Shown: positions 17,050 to 25,922, counted from the first letter of the stretch. The stretch is DNA of 64,000 bases from Ruminococcus bicirculans (ex Wegman et al. 2014) (GCF_000723465.1 NZ_HF545616.1:1302001-1366000), one strand, 5' to 3'. Made by a program: numbers and translations. Notes: generated by a model not told the origin, from the letters alone.

Positions 17050-17898
17050 ATGGAAAAGAATGTTCATACCTTTATAGGCTGTGACTGTGAATATGATGAT
17101 TCAAAGATAGTCCTTTTCGGCGCACCATATGACAGCACAACTTCGTTCAGGCCGGGTACAAGATTTGCAAGCTCTGCAATGCGCAATGAGAGCTTCGGCA
17201 TTGAGACTTATTCACCATATCAGGATAAGGACCTTCTTGACGTGAATGTGTTCGACAGCGGCGACCTTGAACTGCCATTTGGCAATCCTGAGGGAGCACT
17301 TAGAGATATCCATGACCGCACTGCTGAAATACTTGACGACGGCAAAGTGCCTTGCATGATAGGCGGCGAACACCTTGTCACTCTTGGTGCGGTCAGAGCT
17401 GTGGCAGAGAAATATCCAGATCTGCATATCATTCACTTTGACGCTCATGCCGATCTGAGGGACGATTACCTTGGAGTGAAAGAGTCACACGCCTGTGTGC
17501 TTCATAGATGCTGGGATATTGTGGGCGACGGAAAGATATATCAATTTGGCATCAGAAGCGGTGACAGGGACGAGTTCAAGTTTGCGAAAGAGCATACTTT
17601 TATGGAAAAGTTCGGCTTCTTCAGACTTGACAGCATAGTTAAAAAACTTCAGGGAAAGCCTGTTTACTTTACACTTGACCTTGATGTGCTTGATCCTTCA
17701 GAGTTTCCCGGCACTGGTACTCCAGAGGCAGGCGGAGTTACTTTTAAGGAGCTTATGTTCGCAGTGGAGGAAGTTGCAAAGCTCAATATCGTGGGCTTTG
17801 ATGTGAATGAGCTGTCCCCTGTGTACGATCAGACAGGACGTTCAACGGCACTTGCCTGCAAGCTGCTGAGAGAGATACTTTTGTATTTTTATAAATAA
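17050..17898 (+). CDS. speB: Agmatinase
   Basis: A 282-residue ureohydrolase of the arginase family that turns agmatine into putrescine and urea. Manganese ligands are in GGEHLVTLG, DAHADLRDDYLG and LDLDVLDPSEFPGTGTPEAGG. It lies just after speE with AAAGGAGAGAAGT as ribosome site. Together with the upstream decarboxylase it makes a complete arginine to putrescine route. Confidence 0.95.
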   Translation: MEKNVHTFIGCDCEYDDSKIVLFGAPYDSTTSFRPGTRFASSAMRNESFGIETYSPYQDKDLLDVNVFDSGDLELPFGNPEGALRDIHDRTAEILDDGKVPCMIGGEHLVTLGAVRAVAEKYPDLHIIHFDAHADLRDDYLGVKESHACVLHRCWDIVGDGKIYQFGIRSGDRDEFKFAKEHTFMEKFGFFRLDSIVKKLQGKPVYFTLDLDVLDPSEFPGTGTPEAGGVTFKELMFAVEEVAKLNIVGFDVNELSPVYDQTGRSTALACKLLREILLYFYK

Positions 17899-17910
17899 AA
17901 GGGGGAAAAC

Positions 17911-18822
17911 ATGGGGTTATTTGATATTTTTAAGAAAAAGAATACTGACGCCAATGTGCAAAATGAATCAGCGGAGAAAACTTTAGACCACGAAACAGAA
18001 CTTAAAGTTGCCGAGCAGGCACTTAAAGCTGTTGAGAAAAAGACGTTAACACCTTGCGTGAGGCTAGAACTTGCAGGTGATAAGCCCTCTATTTTTGAGA
18101 GCAAGGTCGGCGGAATTGGTTATGTCCCACATGACGGCACTATCCCAGAGGACAAAAAGGGCAGGCAGTTAAGGCTGCTGGCTCAGTTAGATTGTTCGCA
18201 GGTGGTTGGTATCGAAGATTTTCCTAAAAGTGGACTTTTGCAGTTTTGGATATTAAATGATGATGTTTACGGAATGTCTTTTGATGATATTACTTGTCAA
18301 GACACGTTCAGAATAGTTTATCACAAGGATATCGACAATACCGTTACTGAGGAAGAAGTCAAAGCTAAGTTCAAGGAAAACGGACTTGACGGAGAGTACA
18401 GTATGCCTGTAAATGGCGAGTTTGGCTTGAAATTCACTTCAAGTACTGATGTTATGAGCGAATCTGACGTTAGGTTTGAGAAGATGTTTTGTGAGTACTA
18501 TAATGCTGCTCAACCGAAAAAGAAAATAAATTCTCTTATGGACATGGATATCGCTCCTGCTGATGAGATAGAGGCTTATGAGCAGAACTATCAGAACGCT
18601 TATGGTCATAAGATAGGCGGCTATCCTGCTTTTACGCAGTGGGACCCTCGTAAGGAAGATACCAAGTATGACTTTTTGCTTTTGCAGCTTGACAGCGAAT
18701 TCGGCAATGGCGATGAGAAGATAATGTGGGGAGATGCAGGTATCTGCGGATTTTTTATAAACAGACAAAAGCTTAAAAATCTCGATTTTGATGATGTTAT
18801 TTATAATTGGGATTGCTGTTGA
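17911..18822 (+). CDS. DUF1963 (YwqG-like) protein
   Basis: A 303-residue soluble protein. After a Lys-rich N-terminus, the DUF1963 pattern is visible: KVGGIGYVPHDG, LRLLAQLDCSQV, LLQFWILNDDVYG and late GGYPAFTQWDPR followed by LLLQLDSEFGNGDEKIMWGDAG. The biochemical role of the family is unknown. GGGGGA is the ribosome site. It sits between agmatinase and carboxynorspermidine dehydrogenase genes but is not a known polyamine enzyme; it may only share the operon. Confidence 0.85.
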   Translation: MGLFDIFKKKNTDANVQNESAEKTLDHETELKVAEQALKAVEKKTLTPCVRLELAGDKPSIFESKVGGIGYVPHDGTIPEDKKGRQLRLLAQLDCSQVVGIEDFPKSGLLQFWILNDDVYGMSFDDITCQDTFRIVYHKDIDNTVTEEEVKAKFKENGLDGEYSMPVNGEFGLKFTSSTDVMSESDVRFEKMFCEYYNAAQPKKKINSLMDMDIAPADEIEAYEQNYQNAYGHKIGGYPAFTQWDPRKEDTKYDFLLLQLDSEFGNGDEKIMWGDAGICGFFINRQKLKNLDFDDVIYNWDCC

Positions 18823-18850
18823 TAATAAATTTAGAAAGGAATGATCTAAT

Positions 18851-20053
18851 ATGTCAAGAGCATTGATAATCGGTGCAGGCGGAGTTGCAGGTGTTGTTAT
18901 ACACAAGTGCTGTCAGAACAGCGAGGTGTTTACTGATATCTGTATCGCCAGCAGAACAAAGTCAAAGTGCGATAAATTCAAGGAGGAACTTCAGGATAAG
19001 ACAAAGACAAATATCACAACTGCACAGGTGAACGCAGACAACGTGCCTGAGCTTGTGGCTCTTATGAAAGAATATAAGCCTGATATTTGTATCAACGTGG
19101 CTCTGCCTTATCAGGATCTTCACATTATGGACGCTTGTCTTGAGTGTAAAGTAGACTATGTTGACACAGCTAACTATGAGCCTGAGGACACTGCAAAGTT
19201 TGAATATAAGTGGCAGTGGGCTTACAGAGAGAGATTTGAAAAGGCTGGTATCACAGCGCTTCTCGGATCTGGCTTTGACCCAGGTGTAACAGGTGTTTTC
19301 TGTGCATATGCTCAGAAGCATTATTTTGATGAAATAAACTATATTGATATCCTTGACTGCAACGGCGGCGACCATGGCTATCCATTCGCAACGAACTTCA
19401 ATCCTGAGATAAACATAAGAGAAGTTTCCGCAAAGGGCTCTTATATTCAGGACGGCAAGTGGGTAGAAACTGAGCCAATGGAGATAAAGAGAGTTTATAA
19501 CTTCGATCAGGTTGGCGAAAAGGATATGTATCTTCTTCACCACGAAGAGCTTGAATCACTGGCTCTCAACATCAAGGGTATCAAGAGGATACGTTTCTTT
19601 ATGACATTTGGTCAAAGCTATCTTACACATCTTAAGTGCCTTGAGGACGTGGGCATGACATCTATCGAGCCTATTGACTTTGAGGGCAAGAAGATAGTAC
19701 CGCTACAGTTCCTTAAAGCAGTTCTTCCTGATCCAGCTTCACTCGGTCCAAGAACAAAGGGTAAGACAAATATCGGTTGTATCTTCCAGGGCAAAAAGGA
19801 CGGCAAGGACAAGACATATTACGTTTACAACGTATGCGATCATCAGGAGTGCTATAAGGAAGTCGGTTCACAGGCTATCTCCTACACAACAGGCGTGCCT
19901 GCAATGATAGGCGCAATGATGATTCTCACAGGCAAGTGGAAAAAGCCGGGCGTACACAATATAGAGGAGTTTGATCCGGATCCATTCATGGACGCACTTA
20001 ACAAGTGGGGTCTGCCTTGGACAGAGAACTTTGATCCTGTTCTTGTTGACTAA
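18851..20053 (+). CDS. Carboxynorspermidine dehydrogenase (saccharopine dehydrogenase family)
   Basis: A 400-residue oxidoreductase of the saccharopine dehydrogenase family. The Rossmann nucleotide site IIGAGGVAGVVIHKC is at the N-terminus, and the length and the C-terminal block (TTGVPAMIGAMMILTG) fit the carboxynorspermidine dehydrogenase (CANSDH) group, which reductively joins aspartate semialdehyde to a diamine. The nspC decarboxylase 1.1 kb downstream supports that role over lysine breakdown. AGAAAGGAA precedes the ATG. Confidence 0.9.
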   Translation: MSRALIIGAGGVAGVVIHKCCQNSEVFTDICIASRTKSKCDKFKEELQDKTKTNITTAQVNADNVPELVALMKEYKPDICINVALPYQDLHIMDACLECKVDYVDTANYEPEDTAKFEYKWQWAYRERFEKAGITALLGSGFDPGVTGVFCAYAQKHYFDEINYIDILDCNGGDHGYPFATNFNPEINIREVSAKGSYIQDGKWVETEPMEIKRVYNFDQVGEKDMYLLHHEELESLALNIKGIKRIRFFMTFGQSYLTHLKCLEDVGMTSIEPIDFEGKKIVPLQFLKAVLPDPASLGPRTKGKTNIGCIFQGKKDGKDKTYYVYNVCDHQECYKEVGSQAISYTTGVPAMIGAMMILTGKWKKPGVHNIEEFDPDPFMDALNKWGLPWTENFDPVLVD

Positions 20054-20067
20054 TAGGATAACAAAAA

Positions 20068-20307
20068 ATGATGATCGAAGAAGCATTTGCAAGATATCTC
20101 GGACAAGAGGTGCTTGTTTATACAGTTTCGCAGGGAGGTTCGCTCTCGTCAGTTATCGACGGCACCCTTGAAGAGATAGGCGACGGCTGGGTGAGAGTTA
20201 CTCAGGGTGACGACAGAAACGAAAGTATCGTGAATACAGCCAATATCATCAGGATAAGAGAGTATCCACGAAACAAAAACGGCAAAAAGAAAATGGTTTT
20301 TGATTAA
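20068..20307 (+). CDS. Small SH3-like protein of unknown function
   Basis: A 79-residue soluble protein of mainly beta character (LVYTVSQGG ... DGTLEEIGDGWVRV), resembling small conserved Clostridial proteins with an Sm/SH3-like fold (DUF6897 kind). No function known. It starts 14 bases after CANSDH and is followed closely by three more small genes in the same direction. Confidence 0.68.
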   Translation: MMIEEAFARYLGQEVLVYTVSQGGSLSSVIDGTLEEIGDGWVRVTQGDDRNESIVNTANIIRIREYPRNKNGKKKMVFD

Positions 20308-20319
20308 AGGTGACGAAAA

Positions 20320-20550
20320 GTGAAAACCAAAACAAAAAAAATGATAGCACCAGTTGTGATAGTTGCTTTGATATCTATTTATTATATAGCTATTGGCGTT
20401 ATTTTTGCATATATGAATGGTGTTCCTATGCTTGCAAAGATAATTGCTCTGGTAGTTCCTGCCTTGCTGTCAGGCGTTGCGATAACGGTGCTTATTCAGC
20501 GTATAAAAGAAATAAAGAAGGGCGAAGATGATGATCTTAGTAAATACTGA
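20320..20550 (+). CDS. Small membrane protein
   Basis: A 76-residue protein with two membrane helices (about residues 7-30 and 36-56) and a charged cytoplasmic tail. It starts at GTG with AAAGGTGA upstream. No family recognised. It overlaps the start of the YbjQ-like gene by 23 bases, which points to coupled translation. Confidence 0.65.
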   Translation: MKTKTKKMIAPVVIVALISIYYIAIGVIFAYMNGVPMLAKIIALVVPALLSGVAITVLIQRIKEIKKGEDDDLSKY

Positions 20551-20851
20551 TTATATTTCTGGCAAAAAGCTTGAAATGCTTGGGCTTGTCAAAGGCTCAA
20601 CTATCCAGACCAAAAATGTGGGAAAGGATATCATGCAGAGCTTTAAAAATCTTGTTGGCGGAGAACTTACAGCCTATAATGAGATGATGAATGATGCAAG
20701 AGCTCTTGCCACGAAGAGAATGGTGGTTGAAGCTGAACAATTGGGTGCTGATGCAGTAGTTAATATAAGATATGCTTCATCTGCTATTGCGGCAGGCGCG
20801 GCTGAGGTCATTGCATACGGAACAGCAGTAAAATTTATGGGGGACGAGTAA
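20528..20851 (+). CDS. YbjQ family protein (UPF0145)
   Basis: A 107-residue protein of the YbjQ/DUF74 family, small proteins forming homopentamers of unclear role, once linked to heavy-metal binding. The family features TDYISGKKLEMLGLVKGST, the middle ARALATKRMVVEAEQLGADAVVNIRY and the C-terminal VIAYGTAVKF are all present, and length is normal. GAAGGGCGAAG upstream serves as ribosome site inside the previous gene. Confidence 0.85.
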   Translation: MMILVNTDYISGKKLEMLGLVKGSTIQTKNVGKDIMQSFKNLVGGELTAYNEMMNDARALATKRMVVEAEQLGADAVVNIRYASSAIAAGAAEVIAYGTAVKFMGDE

Positions 20852-21136
20852 ATGATATTGATGATAGACGATGTTAAAATGGTAAATGCTGATATGTTTT
20901 ACCCATATGTCAGCAAGGCGCTTGCTCATGATATGGATTCTATAGCTAACGGCGACAAGCTTTATGAGAAGCTCTGTGAAGTCGAAGAACCGCTTGAAGT
21001 AATGATACATGACTTTGACGATATTCCTGAGGAGAGTCTTGAATTTGCCAAGGGTGTTCTTAGTGTTTTTATGGACGCAAGAATGAAAAACAAAAATATT
21101 ACAGTAAACTTTATCAACGATGGTTCATATAGATGA
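20852..21136 (+). CDS. Small acidic protein of unknown function
   Basis: A 94-residue acidic soluble protein that begins on the base after the YbjQ-like stop codon, with GGGGGACGAG as ribosome site. It has a pattern of alternating strands and helices and no known motif. Last of four small genes between the two carboxynorspermidine genes. Confidence 0.65.
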   Translation: MILMIDDVKMVNADMFYPYVSKALAHDMDSIANGDKLYEKLCEVEEPLEVMIHDFDDIPEESLEFAKGVLSVFMDARMKNKNITVNFINDGSYR

Positions 21137-21152
21137 GCTGTGGAGGAAAAGA

Positions 21153-22283
21153 ATGTTTGATATTTCTAAGGTGAAAACCCCTTGTTATGTTGTTGACGAA
21201 GCAAAGCTTCTAAAAAATCTGACTATCTTGGATAATGTCATGGAGAAAACGGGTTGTAAAATACTTTTGGCACAGAAAGCTTTTTCCATGTATAGCACAT
21301 ATCCTATGATATCACAACACTTGAAAGGCACTACCGCCAGCGGTCTTTATGAGGCAAAGCTTGGCAGGGAAGAGTTTGACGGAGAAGTTCATGTTTATTC
21401 TCCTGCATATACAGAAAAGGACATGAATGAGCTTGTTCAGATATGCGACCATATCGTGTTCAACTCACCAAAACAGTGGCAGAAATTCAAGGGCATTGTT
21501 GAAAAAAGCGGCAGGAAGATATCCTGCGGAATAAGGTGCAATCCTGAGTATTCGGAGATCGAAACGGATATCTACAATCCATGCTTCAAGAATTCAAGGC
21601 TCGGAACAACTTTAGATAATTTTGATGACAGTCTTATCGATGGCATAGATGGTCTGCATTTTCATACTATGTGTGAGCAAGGCTCTGATGTGCTAAAAAG
21701 AACGATACCACATATTGAGGAGAAGTTCGGCAAGTATCTTTACAATATGAAATGGATAAATCTTGGTGGTGGACATCATATAACCCGTGATGACTATGAC
21801 CTAGATACCCTTATCGAGTGTGTGAATTATCTTCATGACAAATATGGTGTTCAGGTTTATCTTGAGCCTGGTGAAGCTGTGGCACTTAATGCAGGATATC
21901 TTGTTTCAGAGGTGATAGACACGGCTAAAAACGGCATGGATCTTGCTATCCTTGACGCATCAGCAGCCTGTCATATGCCTGACGTTCTGGAAATGCCTTA
22001 CCGACCGAATATCATCGGTTCAGGGCAGGCAGACGAAAAGGCTTACACATATCGCCTTGGCGGTCCGACCTGTCTTGCAGGAGATATAATCGGTGACTAT
22101 TCCTTTGACGAGCCGCTTAAAGAGGGTGACAGGCTTGTTTTCTGCGATATGGCTATATATTCCATGTGTAAAAACAACACTTTCAACGGAATGCCTTTGC
22201 CGTCAATATATCTTCAAAAGCTTGACGGCGAATTGGAGCTTATAAAAGAGTTCGGCTATGATGATTTTAAAATGAGATTATAA
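21153..22283 (+). CDS. nspC: Carboxynorspermidine decarboxylase
   Basis: A 376-residue PLP enzyme of the alanine racemase/group IV decarboxylase fold. PLP lysine is in ILLAQKAFSMYSTYP; other family blocks are CGIRCNPEYSEIETDIYNPC, GLHFHTMCEQGSD, INLGGGHHITRDDYD and VYLEPGEA. It removes CO2 from carboxy(nor)spermidine to give (nor)spermidine. ATG 21153 follows GGAGG (21141-21145); upstream ATG 21120 has no ribosome site. It completes the CANSDH route and ends the polyamine cluster. Confidence 0.95.
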   Translation: MFDISKVKTPCYVVDEAKLLKNLTILDNVMEKTGCKILLAQKAFSMYSTYPMISQHLKGTTASGLYEAKLGREEFDGEVHVYSPAYTEKDMNELVQICDHIVFNSPKQWQKFKGIVEKSGRKISCGIRCNPEYSEIETDIYNPCFKNSRLGTTLDNFDDSLIDGIDGLHFHTMCEQGSDVLKRTIPHIEEKFGKYLYNMKWINLGGGHHITRDDYDLDTLIECVNYLHDKYGVQVYLEPGEAVALNAGYLVSEVIDTAKNGMDLAILDASAACHMPDVLEMPYRPNIIGSGQADEKAYTYRLGGPTCLAGDIIGDYSFDEPLKEGDRLVFCDMAIYSMCKNNTFNGMPLPSIYLQKLDGELELIKEFGYDDFKMRL

Positions 22284-22286
22284 GAA

Positions 22287-22320
22287 AAAGCGGTCTGATT
22301 TTTGGTCAGATCGCTTTGTT
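22287..22320. terminator. Terminator between nspC and the HAD gene
   Basis: AAAGCGGTCTGA pairs with TCAGATCGCTTT (22306-22317) across a short T-rich loop. Flanking A and T runs let it serve both converging genes. Confidence 0.85.
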
Positions 22321-22330
22321 TATGTTTTAT

Positions 22331-23116
22331 TTATGCAAGGCAGTGTTTTTCGATTTCTTTCATAACGCTGTTGTCATTGTTTGAGCCTGTCATGAAATTT
22401 GCTACCTTTTTAATAGACTCATGAGCATTTGACATTGCAAAGCTGTAGTAAGAATTGTTGAGCATATCAACATCGTTAAGATAATCGCCGAAAGCCATGG
22501 TTTCTTCATATCGTACTCCAATGCGGTTTTCTATGGTTCGCAGTGCAGTGCCTTTTGTTACGCCCTTATTCATTATATCCGTCCAGTATTTACCTGAAAG
22601 CTGCACGTTGAAATTTTCGCCGAAGCGTTCTTCAAGCTTGCAGTAGCCGTCATTTTCAATGCCGCTTTCTTCAAAAACGGCTATCTTGAAAATATCATCG
22701 TCGACAAGGGTGAGATCCTCCATCTTTACTTGATTTACATAGTATGAAGCTATTTCTTGGTGCTGACTATCATTTCTTGAGTTATGCCATGTGCCATTTT
22801 TTCCGCAAAGAAGGACTGTAAGTCCTAATTTGTCGCAAAATCTAACTGCTTCTTTAACGGTATCCTTTGGCAACACTGAAACCGAAAGAAGTTTTCCTTT
22901 ATCAACAACATATGCACCATTGTCGCAAATAAATGTCATGTCGTCAAGATATTCAGAAAACTGTTTTTTTAGCGTGCAGTAGCTTCTGCCACTTGAAATA
23001 ACAAATCTGATATTTTTATTAAACAGCCGTTTTACTATGTTGTCAAAATTTTTGGGAAGCTGCTTGTTATCGTCAAGCAAAGTGCCGTCCATGTCAGTTG
23101 CAATAAGTTTTATCAT
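22331..23116 (-). CDS. Cof-type HAD phosphatase
   Basis: A 261-residue HAD hydrolase of the Cof/YbiV group, which dephosphorylates sugar phosphates or cofactor phosphates with loose specificity. Motif I DMDGTLLDD is at residues 8-16 with the nucleophilic Asp8, then motif II SSGRS and motif IV FGDYLNDVDML. It lies alone on the minus strand with its own promoter and CGGAGG ribosome site. Substrate cannot be predicted. Confidence 0.92.
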   Translation of the reverse strand: MIKLIATDMDGTLLDDNKQLPKNFDNIVKRLFNKNIRFVISSGRSYCTLKKQFSEYLDDMTFICDNGAYVVDKGKLLSVSVLPKDTVKEAVRFCDKLGLTVLLCGKNGTWHNSRNDSQHQEIASYYVNQVKMEDLTLVDDDIFKIAVFEESGIENDGYCKLEERFGENFNVQLSGKYWTDIMNKGVTKGTALRTIENRIGVRYEETMAFGDYLNDVDMLNNSYYSFAMSNAHESIKKVANFMTGSNNDNSVMKEIEKHCLA

Positions 23117-23155
23117 TGTTTTCCTCCGTGATCATTGTTATGCTCAGACATTCAT

Positions 23156-23184
23156 ATTATAATGTATTTCTATACTATTTTCAA
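23156..23184 (-). promoter_or_regulatory. Promoter of the HAD gene
   Basis: Minus strand: -35 TTGAAA (23179-23184), 17-base spacer, -10 TATAAT (23156-23161). Confidence 0.87.
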
Positions 23185-23333
23185 TTATTTTTGATTTTTG
23201 ACAAAAAACTTTGTCGATTTTAATATATTTATTCCATATAAACAAAAGCACATTGAGATTATTGTACAGTTAAATTTTTTGAACATACATAAAATGTAAA
23301 TTGTTTTACGCGATTATTACAAAAGTGAAAAAT

Positions 23334-23349
23334 AGCTGAAATTTCAGCT
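23334..23349. promoter_or_regulatory. 16-bp perfect palindrome, possible operator
   Basis: AGCTGAAATTTCAGCT is a perfect palindrome eight bases upstream of the -35 box at 23357. Its centre would be near -50 of that promoter, a place where dimeric activators often bind. No matching regulator is identified. The remaining part of the 23185-23543 gap is AT-rich and holds only the two promoters. Confidence 0.5.
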
Positions 23350-23356
23350 TAATTTG

Positions 23357-23385
23357 TTGACATTAAGGTTCAATGGGAGTAAAAT
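23357..23385 (+). promoter_or_regulatory. Upstream promoter P1 of the LtaS-like gene
   Basis: -35 TTGACA (23357-23362), 17-base spacer, -10 TAAAAT (23380-23385). Confidence 0.85.
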
Positions 23386-23472
23386 ATACTTTGTTCAAGG
23401 AATATTGCCTTTAAATTAGTTGGCTAGTTTGAGGAAAGTTTTGTGTATTTCACTGAAAAGGTTTTAATATGC

Positions 23473-23501
23473 TTGACTTTTATCAGAAAAAATTATACAA
23501 T
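23473..23501 (+). promoter_or_regulatory. Proximal promoter P2 of the LtaS-like gene
   Basis: -35 TTGACT (23473-23478), 17-base spacer, -10 TACAAT (23496-23501), 43 bases before the start codon. With P1 it makes a tandem pair. Confidence 0.83.
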
Positions 23502-23543
23502 ATTCTTTGCGACTGAATAAAGTAAATTGAAAAGGAGATATAA

Positions 23544-25814
23544 ATGAATAAGGTCATAACAAAGATCCGCAGCGGAATAGGCGGATATCTGAAGGATAAC
23601 ATCTTGTTTCTAACATTTGTATTTGCATCTGTTCTGAATGGATTTCTTCTTAGAGCATTTACTGTTAAGTTTAATTACAGCCAGATAAAACCGCTCATGG
23701 CTGATATGGCAGTTATACTGTTGCTTGCTCTAATTTCATATGTGTTTAAAAAGCCAAGAAAGCAATTTGTATATTTGCTTATACTCACCATAATTTTTTC
23801 TATTCTTTGTACGGCAAATTCTATATACTATACAAATTATAAGTCGTTTATCTCAGTGTCGCTTATTTCAACGGCTTCACAGCTCGGCGGAGTAATGGAC
23901 GCTGTTACTGAGAACATCATGGAACCAAAGGATCTTATTTTCCTGTGGGATATCCCTGTGATCATAGTTGTGTACATACTTCTTAAAAGACGTACAAGAG
24001 ATTATATCACCGAGGTCAAGGAAAAGAGAAAGCGCCGTGGATATGCTCTTGGAACATTTTGTGTTTCCATAGGTCTTGCAGGAATATTTTGCTCAACACT
24101 TACCGGCACTGATTATTCAAGACTTGCTAAGCAGTGGAACAGAGAATATGTTCTTGGCACTTTTGGTCTTTACACATATCAGTTCAGCGATGTTATTTCC
24201 TGCACTCATGCGAAAATAAACATGATGTTTGGTTACGAGGAGAGCGAGGAGGTTTTCAATAAGTTCTATGACGATAAGTCAAAGACTGAAGAAACTTCCG
24301 AAAAGAGTAACAAGTACACAAATATTTTCAAGGATAAGAACATTATAGTTATCCACGCTGAAAGTTTTCAGCAATTCTGTATGGATACATATATAAACGG
24401 AGAAGAGCTTACACCTAATATGAACAAGCTTGCGAGAGAGGGTCTTTATTTCTCAAATTTCTACGCTCAAGAGAGCGTGGGAACAAGCTCAGATAGCGAG
24501 TTTACCTTTGCTTCTTCACTTATGCCAGCTTCAAGCGGTACAGTTGCTATCAACTATTGGGACAGAGATTACACAACTACCCAGAAAATGCTTAAGAAGA
24601 AGGGCTATTATACTTTCAGTATGCACGGCAACAACGGCTCTTACTGGAACAGACTTAATCTGCATCATTCCCTTGGTTATGATGATTTCTTTAACTATAA
24701 CAAAGATTTTAACATTGATGAAACTATTGGTCTTGGTCTGTCAGACAAATCGTTCTTTAGACAGGCAGTGCCAAAGATCGAGAAGATAAACAAGGAGCAT
24801 GATAAGTGGTATGGTGCGTTCCTTATGCTCACAAACCATACGCCGTTTACTGACATTGAGCGTGTGAGCGACTATGAGGTAGATTTCAAGTATAAGATGT
24901 TCAACGAAGAGGATGGAATGTATGAGGAAAAATCTGCACCGTTCCTTGAGGGTACAAAGCTTGGATCTTATTTTAAGTCTGTTCACTATGCAGATCAGGC
25001 TATCGGTCAGTTCATGACAGAACTTGACAATGCAGGACTTCTTGATAACACTGTAGTTGTTATTTATGGTGACCATGACGCAAAAATAAAGGCAGAGGAG
25101 TATGACCGATATTTCAACTATGATCCTTTCACCGATTCTGTGCTTACAGAAGATGATGAGGGATATGTTCCTGTTGATGATTTCTACTATAACCTCAACA
25201 GAAAAGTACCTTTTATAATCTGGTCAAAGGACGGCGGCTATGAGCCTACAGAGGTCAAGCAGATAATGGGCATGTATGACGTTCAGCCAACACTTGGAAA
25301 TATGTTTGGTTTCTCAAATGTCTATGCACTCGGTCATGATATTTTCTCTGTTGCTGATAACGAGGAAAATGTTGTTATCTTCCCAAACGGCAATTTTGTA
25401 ACAGATACTGTTTACTATGATAGCCAGAAAAACACATATTTTGATCTTACGGATTACAAAAATGTGGCAACGGCGGTGCCATGCAATCAAGTATATAAAG
25501 ATGATCCTAACCCAGTGTATATGGACAACGATCAGGGTCTGTTCAAGACCACTGTGAATGAAACGTACTGTCAGGATTCTTGTAACGCACGAATAAACGA
25601 TGGTGTTGTGGACGAGGATTATATCAGCAATTATTCTAATTATGCAGAGGAGCGAATTAACATTTCCAATGCTATAATCTACTATGATATGATATATAAG
25701 ACCGACCACGGTTTCAGTAACAACAATATGAACAGTGACAATTCATCGTCAGGTGCTAATTCTGTTTTTGCACCGCCTGAGAATAAGAGAACATTTGGCA
25801 GACACGCTGCATAA
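23544..25814 (+). CDS. LtaS-like lipoteichoic acid synthase family protein
   Basis: A 756-residue polyglycerolphosphate-synthase family protein. The N-terminal third is membrane (helices near 20-40, 50-68, 75-95, 130-148, 166-186), followed by an extracellular sulfatase-fold domain from about 265. Metal ligand Glu is in IHAESFQQF, the nucleophile region is VGTSSDSEF (near 312-320), and YGDHDAK gives late metal ligands. Where S. aureus LtaS has Thr (GKTSDSEF), this protein aligns Ser315. The C-terminal 150 residues are an acidic tail longer than in LtaS. Such enzymes polymerise glycerol phosphate from phosphatidylglycerol on the cell surface. Start ATG with AAAAGGAGA. Confidence 0.88.
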   Translation: MNKVITKIRSGIGGYLKDNILFLTFVFASVLNGFLLRAFTVKFNYSQIKPLMADMAVILLLALISYVFKKPRKQFVYLLILTIIFSILCTANSIYYTNYKSFISVSLISTASQLGGVMDAVTENIMEPKDLIFLWDIPVIIVVYILLKRRTRDYITEVKEKRKRRGYALGTFCVSIGLAGIFCSTLTGTDYSRLAKQWNREYVLGTFGLYTYQFSDVISCTHAKINMMFGYEESEEVFNKFYDDKSKTEETSEKSNKYTNIFKDKNIIVIHAESFQQFCMDTYINGEELTPNMNKLAREGLYFSNFYAQESVGTSSDSEFTFASSLMPASSGTVAINYWDRDYTTTQKMLKKKGYYTFSMHGNNGSYWNRLNLHHSLGYDDFFNYNKDFNIDETIGLGLSDKSFFRQAVPKIEKINKEHDKWYGAFLMLTNHTPFTDIERVSDYEVDFKYKMFNEEDGMYEEKSAPFLEGTKLGSYFKSVHYADQAIGQFMTELDNAGLLDNTVVVIYGDHDAKIKAEEYDRYFNYDPFTDSVLTEDDEGYVPVDDFYYNLNRKVPFIIWSKDGGYEPTEVKQIMGMYDVQPTLGNMFGFSNVYALGHDIFSVADNEENVVIFPNGNFVTDTVYYDSQKNTYFDLTDYKNVATAVPCNQVYKDDPNPVYMDNDQGLFKTTVNETYCQDSCNARINDGVVDEDYISNYSNYAEERINISNAIIYYDMIYKTDHGFSNNNMNSDNSSSGANSVFAPPENKRTFGRHAA

Positions 25815-25820
25815 TAAAAA

Positions 25821-25856
25821 TCGGAGCAGAGTATGACACTCGGCTCCGGTTTTTTG
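25821..25856 (+). terminator. Terminator after the LtaS-like gene
   Basis: TCGGAGC and GCTCCGG flank an inner AGAGT/ACTC stem, followed by six T. Confidence 0.88.
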
Positions 25857-25874
25857 TTGTATCTTAAAAAGCAT

Positions 25875-25908
25875 AAAAAAAAGACTAGCGAAGCTAGTCG
25901 ATTTTTTT
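25875..25908. terminator. Bidirectional terminator before rpmB 3' end
   Basis: A-run, GACTAGC, loop GAA, GCTAGTC, then T-run; functions on the minus strand for rpmB and as a second stop on the plus strand. Confidence 0.9.
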
Positions 25909-25922
25909 GGAATATTCAAGCA

